Assembly: GCA_038961845.1 (NCBI GenBank)
Contig: CP152408.1
Coordinates: forward strand, 1,240,001-1,304,000
Length of the DNA stretch: 64,000 nt
Reading direction: 5' to 3'
Origin: Xylophilus sp. GW821-FHT01B05
GTDB lineage: Bacteria > Pseudomonadota > Gammaproteobacteria > Burkholderiales > Burkholderiaceae_C
The notes below the pieces were generated by a model, which was not told the origin of the DNA, searched no databases, and saw nothing but the letters and a program-made list of their open reading frames with translations. Below, piece after piece: positions 7,959 to 16,799 of this stretch. Both the position numbers and the translations under genes were made by a program. How positions within the stretch are numbered: position 1 is the first letter of the stretch; the number at the start of each line of letters is the position of its first letter.

Positions 7959-10289
7959 TCAGAAGTCCGCTTGCAGGGAGATGCTGGAGAAGCGCGGTGC
8001 ACCGAAGTAGACGTTGGGGTTGTCTGCGGAGGTCACGCCGATGTTGGAGCCGCTGCCAGCGTTGGCCAGGTAGTACTTCTTGTCGAACAGGTTGGAGACG
8101 TTGAAGCGCACTGTGGGGTTCTTGAGCCACGTGGTGCTGGGCATGCGGTAGGCCAGGTTCAGGTCCACGGTGGTGTAGCCGCCGATCTTCACGTCGTTGA
8201 CTAGCGTGAGGTAGCGCGCGCCGGTGTACTTGGCTGCCACGTTGGCCATGAAGGGGCCTTCTGCATATTGCAGCGACAGTGCACCCATCAGCTTGGGCGT
8301 ATCCGGGAACTGCTTGCCATCGGTGGGGGCATAGGTGTTGATGCCGGTGCGCATGTCCTGGTTGATGGTGCTCTGGGTATAGGACAGCGAGCTATAGGCG
8401 CTGTAGCCCTTCACCGGCACGGTGCCAAGCTCGAACTCCAGGCCCTTGATGGTCGACTTGCCGACGTTGTAGTTGGTCGTCGAATTGGTTTCCTGGCTGT
8501 AGCTGCTGGCCAGGCGGTCCCTGAAGTCGACATAGAAGGCCGTCAGCGAGGAGTTGAAGTTCGTACCGCGGTAGCGGGCACCGATCTCGTAGTTGGTCGA
8601 GATTTCCGGCTTGATCAGGTTGCTGATTACGTTGGCTACGGCCGGGCCACCTTGGAACACGAAGTTGCCGGGCACCTTCATGTTGCGCGAGATGTTGGCA
8701 AAGCTGCTTGTGCGGTCGTTGATCTTGTAGTTGATGCCCAGCGAAGGCAGCGGCTTGCTGCTCTTCTTGACGATGTTGTAGTCGATGCCCTGGCCGCTCC
8801 CGGCATTGGAGAAGTTGTTGTAGTCGCGTTCGATCTGGCGGTAGCTGAAGGCTGGCGTGATCTGCAGGCGGCTGTTCATCAGGTCGATGGTGTCCTGCAG
8901 GAACACGCTCTTGCCGGTGCTGACCGTGATCTGGTTGCGACCCTGGTAGAGCTGGCCATTGGCCAGGTGCACGAGCGAGGCGTCGTTGTCGAGCCAGACG
9001 CTGGCTACGTTGCCATCGTTGCCGATCAGCGATGCAGGTTGGGTCTGGATGTGGCGCGCGCGCTCGAACCAGAAGCCGCCCATGATCTTGTGGTTGTCGA
9101 TGACGTGGGTGACCTTGGCGGTCACGCCTGGGCGGTAGGTTTGCGTCAGGCTGCCGCGGTAGACGCGGATGGTGTCGAGCCGGTCGCCGTCGCCATTGAG
9201 GTCGGTGATGCCGCCGCCCAGAGCCGTGGTGCCAGTGCCTTCGCGCAGGGTGGTTTGCTGCACGCCGCCGGTGCCGTAGCCATACCAGAAGTAGGGGTCG
9301 ATATCCAGGCGGGTATTGGGCGTGAGCTGGGTGCTGGCCTTGAACGTGGCCAGGTAGTTCTTGAACGGGTTGAGCGCGTAGCCGTAGTAGGCCGCGTTGT
9401 CGGCGTAGTTCGATGGCTCTACTTGCGCAGTGCCGTTGACCGGCGTCAGGTGCAGGGGCACTACCTTGCTGAAATCGGTGCCGTAGCCCAGCGAGGCTGC
9501 CTGCGCCAGGGTGACGCTGCGGTAGTTGTTGTTGAGTGCGTTGTTGTAGAGCAGGCCGGCCGACAGGTCCACGCCGGCAATCCTGTAGTTGGCCTTGAAG
9601 TCGATGTGGTCACGGTCGGCGCCACCAGTGCCGGTCCACTTGTCGGCCTTGGTCTTGGAATAGGAAATGAAGGCGCTGAAATCGCCAATCTTGCCGGTGT
9701 CGTAGCGGATGAAGCTGCGGCGCAGGTTGTTCTGGCCAATGGTCTGTGCCAGGCGAATGCGGCGCTCGTCTTGCGGGCCGCAGGTGACCAGGCCGACGTT
9801 GCCACCAGAGGCGCCCACGTGCGGGGCTTCGTTGTCGGTGGCACCCTGCGTGACGAACATCTCGCACAGGTTTTCGCTGTCGGTGTATTCCTGCGGATAG
9901 ACCGCGAAGCTGCCCGAGTCATTGACCGGCGCGCCGTCGATGGTGAAGCCCATCTGGTCGCTGTTGAAGCCGCGCACGCGCAGGTTGCCGCCGAACAGGC
10001 CGGTGGCGTCGGTGCTGGCGGCATTCACGCCAGGCAGCAGGCTCAGCGCCTGGAACGGGTTGCTGGTGGCGCGCATCTTCTCCAGTTGCGCCTTGGTGAC
10101 CGTGCTCTTGGCCTTGGGTACGTCCTCCTCGATCATGAGGCCGGTGCCCATCTCGTCGCCTTCACCGGTGACCGTGATGGTGCCTACCTGGCTGGGGGAG
10201 GACGAGGTTTGTGCGTGTGTGACTGTCGCCATGCCGGCCAACAGGGCGGCCAGGGCCAGGGGGTGAAGCCGGAATACGTTGCTGCTCAT
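7959..10289 (-). CDS. TonB-dependent outer-membrane receptor
   Basis: The 776-residue protein has a signal peptide (LAALLAGMATVTHA|Q), a possible TonB box near TITVTGE, and a plug domain at about residues 50-165 with LRVRGFNSDQMGFTIDGAPVND. The long beta-barrel region ends in aromatic-terminal SLQADF, the usual signal for outer-membrane insertion. Such receptors import scarce ligands too large for porins, using ExbBD-TonB energy. The ligand cannot be read from sequence. The flanking PhoD phosphatase and the shared operator with a nucleoside operon suggest a phosphorylated nucleotide-like compound, but siderophore uptake is not excluded. Two cysteines flank the plug segment (ENLCEM and LVTCGPQ). 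Confidence 0.95.
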   Translation of the reverse strand: MSSNVFRLHPLALAALLAGMATVTHAQTSSSPSQVGTITVTGEGDEMGTGLMIEEDVPKAKSTVTKAQLEKMRATSNPFQALSLLPGVNAASTDATGLFGGNLRVRGFNSDQMGFTIDGAPVNDSGSFAVYPQEYTDSENLCEMFVTQGATDNEAPHVGASGGNVGLVTCGPQDERRIRLAQTIGQNNLRRSFIRYDTGKIGDFSAFISYSKTKADKWTGTGGADRDHIDFKANYRIAGVDLSAGLLYNNALNNNYRSVTLAQAASLGYGTDFSKVVPLHLTPVNGTAQVEPSNYADNAAYYGYALNPFKNYLATFKASTQLTPNTRLDIDPYFWYGYGTGGVQQTTLREGTGTTALGGGITDLNGDGDRLDTIRVYRGSLTQTYRPGVTAKVTHVIDNHKIMGGFWFERARHIQTQPASLIGNDGNVASVWLDNDASLVHLANGQLYQGRNQITVSTGKSVFLQDTIDLMNSRLQITPAFSYRQIERDYNNFSNAGSGQGIDYNIVKKSSKPLPSLGINYKINDRTSSFANISRNMKVPGNFVFQGGPAVANVISNLIKPEISTNYEIGARYRGTNFNSSLTAFYVDFRDRLASSYSQETNSTTNYNVGKSTIKGLEFELGTVPVKGYSAYSSLSYTQSTINQDMRTGINTYAPTDGKQFPDTPKLMGALSLQYAEGPFMANVAAKYTGARYLTLVNDVKIGGYTTVDLNLAYRMPSTTWLKNPTVRFNVSNLFDKKYYLANAGSGSNIGVTSADNPNVYFGAPRFSSISLQADF

Positions 10290-10355
10290 GGGTAGCCTCT
10301 CGTGCGTTGCGGTCGAAGGAGTGGGGAGGGGGAAACGGTGAGAAAGAAATGGCGT

Positions 10356-11090
10356 TCAGCCGCCGCTCGACAGCTGGTACTCGAGCTGCATGACGAAGCG
10401 GTGGGTGTTTTGTCCCGGGTAGGTGTCGGCCGGGAAGGGCTGGTAGGTGCCGGTGCGCACGGTGCGCAGCGCCTCCTGGTCCAGGATCATGGAACCCGAG
10501 CTGGAGTCGACGCCTGCCGTGACCAGCTTGCCGCCGCGGTCGAGTTCGATCCACACGCCGACCGTGCCCACGGGGCGCGTCTGGCGCGCCTCGCGGCTGC
10601 TGGGGTAGCGCTTGATCTCATGCAGGTAGCCGCGTAGCTGCCCGAGGTAGCTGGCTTCGGCCGACTGCGAAGGCGCTGCCCGTGCTGCCGGTGGCGGTGC
10701 GGGCGGGGCCGGAGGCGCTGGCGGCGGAGGCACGGGTGCCGGTGGCTGCGGCGGCGCGGGCGGCGCCGGTGGGGTTGCCGGGGCTGGCTCCGCTTGTGCA
10801 AACGTTTGCGCGGGCGCAGGAGCAGGTGCCGGGGCGGGTTGTGCGCGCGGCGGCGGGGGCGCTTTGGCAATGGGCGGCGGTGGTGGAGCTGCTGGTGGTG
10901 GCGGGGGCGGCGGCGGTGGTGGAGGTGCGGGCTCGGGCGGCGTCTCCATGCGGATCGCGATCTCGCGCGGGGCTTCCTTGTGCACCGGCGTCGCATGCGG
11001 CGTGAAGTACCAGGCCAGCCCGCCCAGCGCAGTGAGTGCGAGGGTGGCCGAGCGGGCCACGGCGTCGCGGTGGCGATACAACCAGGACAT
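10356..11090 (-). CDS. tonB: TonB energy-transducing protein
   Basis: The 244-residue protein starts MSWLYRHRDAVARSA, followed by a single inner-membrane helix (about residues 14-32) and an extended proline-rich, low-complexity periplasmic spacer (about residues 45-145). A C-terminal TonB domain follows, with YLGQLRGYLHEIKRYPSSREAR and a VGVWIELDRGGKL stretch. The ATG overlaps the exbD stop as TGATG, a sign of translational coupling. A longer reading frame from 11177 exists, but it lies inside exbD and gives no membrane signal earlier. The DNA for AQTFAQ in the spacer contains the palindrome GCAAACGTTTGC (10798-10809), identical to the operator-like site ahead of lacI. Confidence 0.93.
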   Translation of the reverse strand: MSWLYRHRDAVARSATLALTALGGLAWYFTPHATPVHKEAPREIAIRMETPPEPAPPPPPPPPPPPAAPPPPPIAKAPPPPRAQPAPAPAPAPAQTFAQAEPAPATPPAPPAPPQPPAPVPPPPAPPAPPAPPPAARAAPSQSAEASYLGQLRGYLHEIKRYPSSREARQTRPVGTVGVWIELDRGGKLVTAGVDSSSGSMILDQEALRTVRTGTYQPFPADTYPGQNTHRFVMQLEYQLSSGG

Positions 11091-11506
11091 CAGCCGCCAA
11101 CCTTCTTGGTTGCAAAGGTGATGGCCTCTATGCCTTGCGAGCGCAGGGCGTCCATCACCGAAACCACTTCGTTCCATTTCACGGCCTGGTCGGCGTTGAC
11201 CAGGTAGCGCGCCTCTGGGTCCTTGCGGTGCATGGCGTTGATGCGCTGGGGCAGTTCCGTCGATGCCAGGCGGTCGCCGTTGAGGGCCACCGAACCGTCT
11301 TCCTGCAGCGTCACGACCACGGGCGGCTTGCTGGCTGCTGCGGACTGTGCGGTGCTGCTGTCCGGCAGCTTGGTCTTGATGCCGAAGGCCGGTATCACAT
11401 TGGTGCTGATCAGCACGAAGAAGACCAGCAGGAACATCATCACGTCGATCATCGGAATGATTTCGATGTGGGCCTTGCGGGAAGGGGTTTCGTCGAAATG
11501 GAGCAT
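11090..11506 (-). CDS. exbD: ExbD biopolymer transport protein
   Basis: The 138-residue protein has the ExbD/TolR plan: a short N-terminus, one membrane helix containing the essential aspartate (IIPMIDVMMFLLVFFVLIS, Asp near residue 21), and a periplasmic domain ending ITFATKKVGG. It is the first gene of the five-gene minus-strand operon exbD-tonB-receptor-exbB-phoD and overlaps tonB by one base. An operator-like palindrome lies about 65 bp upstream of its ATG, where it would overlap a promoter. Confidence 0.95.
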   Translation of the reverse strand: MLHFDETPSRKAHIEIIPMIDVMMFLLVFFVLISTNVIPAFGIKTKLPDSSTAQSAAASKPPVVVTLQEDGSVALNGDRLASTELPQRINAMHRKDPEARYLVNADQAVKWNEVVSVMDALRSQGIEAITFATKKVGG

Positions 11507-11570
11507 GGGACTACCGGGCGGTTAAACGTAAATGGTGCGAGATGCTTATTACATGTGCATGAAAACGCTT

Positions 11571-11584
11571 ACGACAACGTTTGC
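11571..11584 (-). promoter_or_regulatory. Putative LacI-type operator upstream of exbD
   Basis: Read on the minus strand the site is GCAAACGTTGTCGT, a one-sided variant of GCAAACGTTTGC. The same 14 bases occur at 20884-20897 at the start of the 5'-nucleotidase gene. The site lies about 65 bp before the exbD ATG, and TTGTCG within it could serve as a -35 box with TGTAAT 18 bp downstream. Elsewhere 11507-11730 holds only a GC-rich palindrome (GCGCAGCGCTGCGC, 11675-11688) behind the dioxygenase gene. Confidence 0.45.
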
Positions 11585-11730
11585 ATTGCTTTACGCAGAT
11601 TTCATGCCAGAGCGTTGGAGCGGTGTCTCGCCGTGGACTGCGGCTGGGCGCGCGGCGCATTTCCGCAGGCACGCGCGCAGCGCTGCGCCTGCCGCGCGTA
11701 CGAGCGGCAGACGTCTAGGCGGCGGCTTGG

Positions 11731-12693
11731 CTAGGAGGCCTTGGAGGCCCGGATTTCCCGCAGGCGTTCCTGCAGATAGTCGTGTGCCGTGGTGTCGGTG
11801 AACTGCTTGGGGTGCGTCGCATCGACGCAACTCGGCAGGCAGCTCAGGTCCATTTCCGGGCGCGGGTGCAGGAAGAAGGGCACGGAATAGCGCGACTGGC
11901 CCCAGCGCTCGCGCGGCGGGTTCACCACACGGTGCGTGGTCGAGACCAGGCGCTTGTTGGTCAGGCGCTGCAGCATGTCACCGACATTGAGCGTGACGTA
12001 GCCCGGAGGCGCCATGATGGGGAGCCAACGGCCATCATTGGTGCGTACCTCCAGGCCTTCGGCCGAGGCGCCCATCAGCAGCGTGATGAGGTTGATGTCC
12101 TCGTGTGCCGCCGCGCGCACGGCACTCTGTGGTTCCACCGTGATCGGCGGGTAGTGGATGCCACGCAGGATGCTGAGCCCACCCTGGATGCGTGCATCAA
12201 AGAAGTGCTCGGGCAGGTCCAGGTAGAGGGCGATGGCGCGCAGCAGGTCGCGCCCGGTGGATTCCAGTGCAGCGTAGGTGCTGCACAAAACCGGGGTGAA
12301 GTCCGGGCGCTCTGCCACGTCCACATTGGCATGGTCCTGCCCTTGCAGCGGATCGCCTTCGGCATGGGTCTGGCCGTGCTGCCAGAACTCCTTCATGTCC
12401 GCGACTTTCTCGCTGCGCGCCTTTTCGGCGCCGTAGGCGCTATAGCCGCGCTGCCCCTTGATGCCTGGGATTTCGTAGCGGCGCTTGGTGTCTTCCTGCA
12501 GCGCGAAGAAACCTTGGACCTCGCTGAACAGACGGCTCTGCAGGTTGTCGTCCAGGTCGTGCCCGGTGACGGCCGCAAAGCCGATGCTGGAGAAAGAATC
12601 GCCCAGCTCTTGCACGAAGCGCTGCTTGCGCTGTGGATCGGAGCTGCGGTAGTCGTTCAGATCAACGCTGGCAATGGGTAGTGCGTGTGCCAT
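11731..12693 (-). CDS. Isopenicillin N synthase-like 2-oxoglutarate/Fe(II) dioxygenase
   Basis: The 320-residue protein has the two-part DIOX_N/2OG-FeII_Oxy layout of the isopenicillin N synthase family. Iron ligands are visible as His197-x-Asp199 (AHEDIN) and His254 (THRVVNPP). Arg268-x-Ser270 (RYSVPFF) marks the 2-oxoglutarate carboxylate site. Family members hydroxylate or oxidise small molecules; fungal thymine 7-hydroxylase is a nucleobase-acting member. It is the last gene of the nucleoside-uptake operon, 27 bases after the nucleoside hydrolase. I therefore suspect a nucleobase or nucleoside substrate, but sequence alone does not show this. I saw no strong ribosome site before the ATG. 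Confidence 0.88.
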   Translation of the reverse strand: MAHALPIASVDLNDYRSSDPQRKQRFVQELGDSFSSIGFAAVTGHDLDDNLQSRLFSEVQGFFALQEDTKRRYEIPGIKGQRGYSAYGAEKARSEKVADMKEFWQHGQTHAEGDPLQGQDHANVDVAERPDFTPVLCSTYAALESTGRDLLRAIALYLDLPEHFFDARIQGGLSILRGIHYPPITVEPQSAVRAAAHEDINLITLLMGASAEGLEVRTNDGRWLPIMAPPGYVTLNVGDMLQRLTNKRLVSTTHRVVNPPRERWGQSRYSVPFFLHPRPEMDLSCLPSCVDATHPKQFTDTTAHDYLQERLREIRASKAS

Positions 12694-12720
12694 GGCAGGG
12701 GGTGTGCGGCTATGGGTTGG

Positions 12721-13692
12721 TCAGGGGGCGGTGCGGAGCGCGTCCTCGATCACCTGCAGGACGGCTGGGCCGTCCACGCTCAGGCAGACCTCGACGTTTT
12801 CGCGCTTGCCCCAGCCGGGTTCCGCATAGGGGAAGCCAGCGGGGCCGAACAGGGTCTTGCCGGCGGCAATGCCCTCGGTCACGACCTCGACCTGCCCGCG
12901 CTTGGTGCCGAACAGTTCGGGGTGCAGGATCTGCACCACGGTGGCCGGGTCGTGCACCGAGAAGCCATCGAAGCCGGCGGTGTTGCGATAGAAGTTGGCG
13001 TAGAAAGCCGTGATGTCAGCGACGAAGTTGCCGACCTTGGGCGAGACGCTGCGCAATGCCTGCATGCGTGCCTCCGGCATGATGGTCTGGTGCGTGACGT
13101 CCAGGCCGACCATGACGATGGGCCATGCGGCGCTGAACACGACCTGGGCTGCATGCGGGTCGTTCCAGATGTTGGCTTCCGCCGCTGGCGACACGTTGCC
13201 GCCACGGTGGATGGCGCCGCCCATCAGCACCACTTGCTTGACCTTGTGCACGATGTCGGGGCACAGGTGCAGCGCCAGGGCGATGTTGGTGAGCGGGCCC
13301 AGCGGCACGAGGGTGATTTCACCGGGACGTGCGTTGATCTGGTCGACGATGAATTGCGCGGCGGTCTGGTCGATGGGGGCGAAATCGGCCGGGTATTCCA
13401 GCGGGATGTCACCAAAGCCGTTGTGGCCGTGCACGAAGTCTGGATAGGGGTGCAGCGGCTGCACCAGGGGCGTGCTCGCGCCCTTGGCCACAGGGACCGG
13501 CTTGGGCATCAGCGACACCAGGTAGCCGGCGTTCTTGGTGGCCTGCTCGACGCTGACGTTGCCGAAGATGGTGGTCAGGCCGACGAGTTCGATCTCGGGG
13601 CTGTAGGCGGCCACCAGCAGGGCCAGCGCGTCGTCCACGCCGGGATCGGTATCGATGATGAGAGAGTGCTTTGTCATGTTCATGCTTGTCAT
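12721..13692 (-). CDS. Inosine-uridine preferring nucleoside hydrolase family protein
   Basis: The enzyme hydrolyses the N-glycosidic bond of ribonucleosides to base plus ribose. The calcium-binding IUNH signature DTDPGVDD sits at residues 14-21, and later segments (ITLVPLGPLTNIALAL, VVLMGGAI and HDPATVV) match the family core. I chose the ATG at 13692 because it overlaps the preceding kinase stop as ATGA. Later in-frame ATGs at 13683 and 13677 are equally possible and give 320 and 318 residues instead of 323. Together with the downstream-acting ribokinase-like enzyme it would turn imported nucleosides into free base and ribose-5-phosphate. Confidence 0.93.
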   Translation of the reverse strand: MTSMNMTKHSLIIDTDPGVDDALALLVAAYSPEIELVGLTTIFGNVSVEQATKNAGYLVSLMPKPVPVAKGASTPLVQPLHPYPDFVHGHNGFGDIPLEYPADFAPIDQTAAQFIVDQINARPGEITLVPLGPLTNIALALHLCPDIVHKVKQVVLMGGAIHRGGNVSPAAEANIWNDPHAAQVVFSAAWPIVMVGLDVTHQTIMPEARMQALRSVSPKVGNFVADITAFYANFYRNTAGFDGFSVHDPATVVQILHPELFGTKRGQVEVVTEGIAAGKTLFGPAGFPYAEPGWGKRENVEVCLSVDGPAVLQVIEDALRTAP

Positions 13693-14591
13693 AGGGAAAT
13701 CTGTTCTGTGCGTTGCAGGGGCACCTCGTGGCGGTGCGGTATCGAGGCCGACGCGCCATGCCGAGATACCGTGATCGCCGCGGCCTGGAGCGCAAACTCC
13801 AGCGCTGCCTGCGTGTCCATGCCGCCGTCGAGCCCGGCGAGCAGGTAGCCGGTGACTGTGTCGCCGGCACCTGTGGTGTCCACCACATTGGTCGCCGGGG
13901 CCGGCAGGCGCCATTCCTGGTCGCCAAGGGCCGCCCACAGCCCATCGGCCCCGAGTGTCATCACCACCAGTGTTTGGGGGCAGCGCAGCCGCAGGGCGGT
14001 AAATGCCTCCGCGATGCCAGTGCAGCCACTGAGCTGGCGGGCTTCGACCTCATTGACCAGGAGCAAGGCCAGGCGCTCCAGCGGTAGTTTGGCCAGGGAA
14101 GGGTCGCACGGCGCGGGGTTGAAGGCCACCTTGCGGCCTGCGGCGTAGGCCAGCTCGATTGCGTCGGCCACCACGCTGGTTTCGTTCTGGGTCAGCACCC
14201 AGCGGTGGTGGGGGTGCCGCGCCAGGGCGGCGCTGACGTGGGCGGCGGTGAGGGCGTGGTTGGCGCCGGGGTAGAGCAGGATGCAGTTTTCTCCAGCCGC
14301 ATCGACCTCGATGATGGCGTGCCCGGTCTCCAGCGAGCTGGAGATCACCAGGTCGTTCAGCGCGATGCCGGTGTCTGCGATGGCCCCCTGCACCCAGGCA
14401 TCACCCGGGCCGACGGCGCCCAGGTGGCAGACCTCGGCATTGGCGCGGAGCAGGGCGATGGACTGGTTCATGCCCTTGCCGCCCAGGCCGCGCGCGTAGT
14501 GCCGGCAGGTCAGTGTCTCGCCCGGCTGCATGAAGCGCTCGACTCGGTAGCTGTGGTCGACGTTGATGGAGCCGATGTTGATGATCGCCAT
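13689..14591 (-). CDS. PfkB-family (ribokinase-like) carbohydrate kinase
   Basis: The 300-residue protein has the ribokinase plan: N-terminal INIGSINVDHSY, the sugar-binding GGKGMNQ at about residues 37-43, and the C-terminal PfkB signature DTTGAGDTVTGYL with the catalytic base Asp244. Ribokinase is the natural partner of the adjacent nucleoside hydrolase, phosphorylating the ribose it releases. A nucleoside kinase activity is the main alternative. The gene is preceded by the ABC permease gene (53-base gap) and overlaps the hydrolase gene by four bases. A longer frame upstream of 14591 is only a shadow of the permease gene. Confidence 0.92.
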   Translation of the reverse strand: MAIINIGSINVDHSYRVERFMQPGETLTCRHYARGLGGKGMNQSIALLRANAEVCHLGAVGPGDAWVQGAIADTGIALNDLVISSSLETGHAIIEVDAAGENCILLYPGANHALTAAHVSAALARHPHHRWVLTQNETSVVADAIELAYAAGRKVAFNPAPCDPSLAKLPLERLALLLVNEVEARQLSGCTGIAEAFTALRLRCPQTLVVMTLGADGLWAALGDQEWRLPAPATNVVDTTGAGDTVTGYLLAGLDGGMDTQAALEFALQAAAITVSRHGASASIPHRHEVPLQRTEQISL

Positions 14592-14644
14592 GGTGAAGAG
14601 CAGTGTCTCGTTCTGATTGGGATAGGGTGAGGTCGCGCTGGCAG

Positions 14645-15640
14645 TCAGCGCTCTTTGACGTAGGGGCGGCCCAGCGCTTTGGGTGGTGTTGCCTTGCCGA
14701 TGAAGCCGGCGAGCAGCACCACGGTCAGCACATAGGGCAGGACCTGGAAGACCTGGGGCGGGATCGTACCCAAACCCGGGAGTGATTGGCCTTGCAGGCG
14801 GGCCTCGAGTGCGGTCAGCAGGCCGAACAGCAGGCAGGCGCCCAGTACCGGCAACGGGCGCCATTTGCCGAAGATGACGGCGGCCAGCGCGATGTAGCCG
14901 CTGCCGGCCGTCATGTCGCGGCTGAAGGCCGCGTTCTGCGCGGTGGAGATATAGGCGCCCGCCGCACCGCAGAGCATGCCGGTGGCGGTGAGGGCCAGCG
15001 TGCGCACGCCTGCCACGGATACACCTGCCGTGTCGACTGCGTTGGGCTCTTCCCCGGCTGCCCGCAGGCGCAGGCCGAAGCGCGTATGCCCCAGCATGAA
15101 GGCCAGCAGTGCCGGCATGGCGAAAGCGGCATAGACCAGTATGGAGTGTCCCGACAGCACGATGCGGTAGAAGTCGCCCAGCACCGGGATCTGGCGTGCC
15201 CAGGTCTCTGCGCCCGGCAAGTTGATGGGCGTGAAGCGCTGTGCGGCGTCGAGCGCCGGTGTCTGGCCACCTTGCTCGAACCAGGCCTGCCCCAGCACCA
15301 TGGTCAGGCCCAGCGCAAAGAAATTCAGGGCCATGCCCGAGACAACCTGATCGCCGCGGTAGCGGATGGTCGCCACGCCATGCAGCATCGAGAAGAAGAC
15401 CCCCGCGGCCATGCCGCCCAGCAGGCCCAGCCAAGGTGAACCCAGCAGCGAGGCGGTGGTGGCCGCGGCAAAGGCGCCGGCCAGCATCTTCCCCTCCAGC
15501 CCGATGTCCACGATGCCCGAGCGCTCGGCCAGGATGCCGCCCATGGCCGCCAGCACCAGGGGGCAGGCCAGCCGGATGGCGGACGCCAAGGTGCTCAGCA
15601 CCATCAACCAGATGTCTTCCACGTCCAACTCCTCATGCAT
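14645..15640 (-). CDS. Nucleoside-type ABC transporter permease (second)
   Basis: The 331-residue, strongly hydrophobic protein has 8-9 predicted membrane segments and the BPD_transp_2 family pattern (LAAMGGILAERSGIVDIGLEGKM and the ALNFFALGL stretch). It pairs with the upstream permease, with which it overlaps by 8 bases, to form the membrane channel of a BMP-family nucleoside importer (NupC-like partner in the NupABC/BmpDEFG sets). Its end lies 53 bases before the kinase gene. Confidence 0.93.
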   Translation of the reverse strand: MHEELDVEDIWLMVLSTLASAIRLACPLVLAAMGGILAERSGIVDIGLEGKMLAGAFAAATTASLLGSPWLGLLGGMAAGVFFSMLHGVATIRYRGDQVVSGMALNFFALGLTMVLGQAWFEQGGQTPALDAAQRFTPINLPGAETWARQIPVLGDFYRIVLSGHSILVYAAFAMPALLAFMLGHTRFGLRLRAAGEEPNAVDTAGVSVAGVRTLALTATGMLCGAAGAYISTAQNAAFSRDMTAGSGYIALAAVIFGKWRPLPVLGACLLFGLLTALEARLQGQSLPGLGTIPPQVFQVLPYVLTVVLLAGFIGKATPPKALGRPYVKER

Positions 15641-16799
15641 CCGGCCGTTGCCGGTTTGACCACGCGAGATAGCCGCGCTCCACGGGCGCGCGCACCAGGC
15701 GGTCCAGTGCCGCCACGAAGAACACCACCAGCCCCTGGATCACCAGGATGAGCTCCGGGCTGATGCGCGGGAAATCCAGCTGCAGGTCGGTGCTGCCTTG
15801 GTAGAGGGCGCCGAACAGCAATGCGGCCGCCAGCACGCCCACGGGATGGTTGCGCCCCATCAGGGCCACGGCAACTCCAAGAAACCCCATGCCGCCGGTG
15901 AAGTTGAGCACCAGCCGGCCCTGCGCGCCGTAGACGTCGTTGACGGCCATCAGCCCGGCCAGCGCGCCCGATATCAGCATGGCAATGATGGTGAGTGATG
16001 CCGCCGACAAGCCGGCATAGCGGGCGGCGCGCGGGCTGTGCCCGAGCAGGCGCAGCGCGTAGCCCAGGCGCGTGCGCCACAACAGCCACCAGACACCTGC
16101 GGCACACAACAGCGCCAGCAGGGTGGCGATGTTCAGAAAGGACGGTGCCAGCGATATGCCCAAGGGCTCCAGCACCTCGTGCAGCTTGGGCAGCATGGCC
16201 GAGGGGGCGAAGCTGCGGGTTTCGGTGCCCATGCCGCCGCTGCCAATGGCGCTGACCAGCATGTAGTTCAGCAGGCCGGCCGCGATGTAGTTGAACATGA
16301 TGGTGCTTACCACCACGTGGGCGCCGCGCCGCGCCTGCAGGTAGCCCGGTATCCAGGCCCAGAATGCGCCCGCCGCAGTGGCGGCTAGCATCGCCACGCA
16401 GAACATCGCCGGTGCACCCAGGCGTCCGTCCAGCCAGAGGCAGGCCAGTGCCACGCCCAATCCGGCGACATAGGCCTGGCCTTCGCCGCCGATGTTGAAT
16501 AGGCCGGCGTGGAAGGCCACGGCCACGGCCAGGCCGGTGAAGGTCAGGCTGGTGGCGTAGTACAGCGTGGAGGCAAGGCCGTTGGCCGGGTCCAGGGCGC
16601 CGGTGAGCATGACGCGCAGGGTGGCCAGCGGGCTTTCGCCCACCAGCAGGACCACCAGCGAGGCCACGCCCAGCGCCAGGGCCACCTGCAGGGCCGGGAC
16701 CACCAGGCCGGTGAGCCACCAGGGCAGCCGCGCGGGAGCCCGTTGTGCCGGGCGAGAGGCCCCGTTGCCGTGCGGCTCGGGAATCGTCGTGGTACTCAT
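15633..16799 (-). CDS. Nucleoside-type ABC transporter permease (first)
   Basis: The 388-residue protein has a polar N-terminus of about 25 residues, then multiple membrane helices with the family motifs AFHAGLFNIGGEGQAYVAG and ETRSFAPSAMLPKL. It overlaps the ATPase gene by four bases (ATGA) and the second permease by eight. This places it firmly within one translationally coupled transporter operon. Family knowledge points to nucleoside or purine import across the inner membrane. Confidence 0.93.
   Translation of the reverse strand: MSTTTIPEPHGNGASRPAQRAPARLPWWLTGLVVPALQVALALGVASLVVLLVGESPLATLRVMLTGALDPANGLASTLYYATSLTFTGLAVAVAFHAGLFNIGGEGQAYVAGLGVALACLWLDGRLGAPAMFCVAMLAATAAGAFWAWIPGYLQARRGAHVVVSTIMFNYIAAGLLNYMLVSAIGSGGMGTETRSFAPSAMLPKLHEVLEPLGISLAPSFLNIATLLALLCAAGVWWLLWRTRLGYALRLLGHSPRAARYAGLSAASLTIIAMLISGALAGLMAVNDVYGAQGRLVLNFTGGMGFLGVAVALMGRNHPVGVLAAALLFGALYQGSTDLQLDFPRISPELILVIQGLVVFFVAALDRLVRAPVERGYLAWSNRQRPDA

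Noticed and set aside
8268..10295. 675-codon plus-strand open frame opposite the TonB-dependent receptor
   Set aside because: A shadow frame, with protein composition rich in Val/Gly/Ala/His and no domain; the receptor on the other strand is unmistakable.
15241..15672. Small plus-strand open frames over the ABC permease genes
   Set aside because: Arg/Pro-rich shadows with no signal; the minus-strand genes overlap with each other as an operon.
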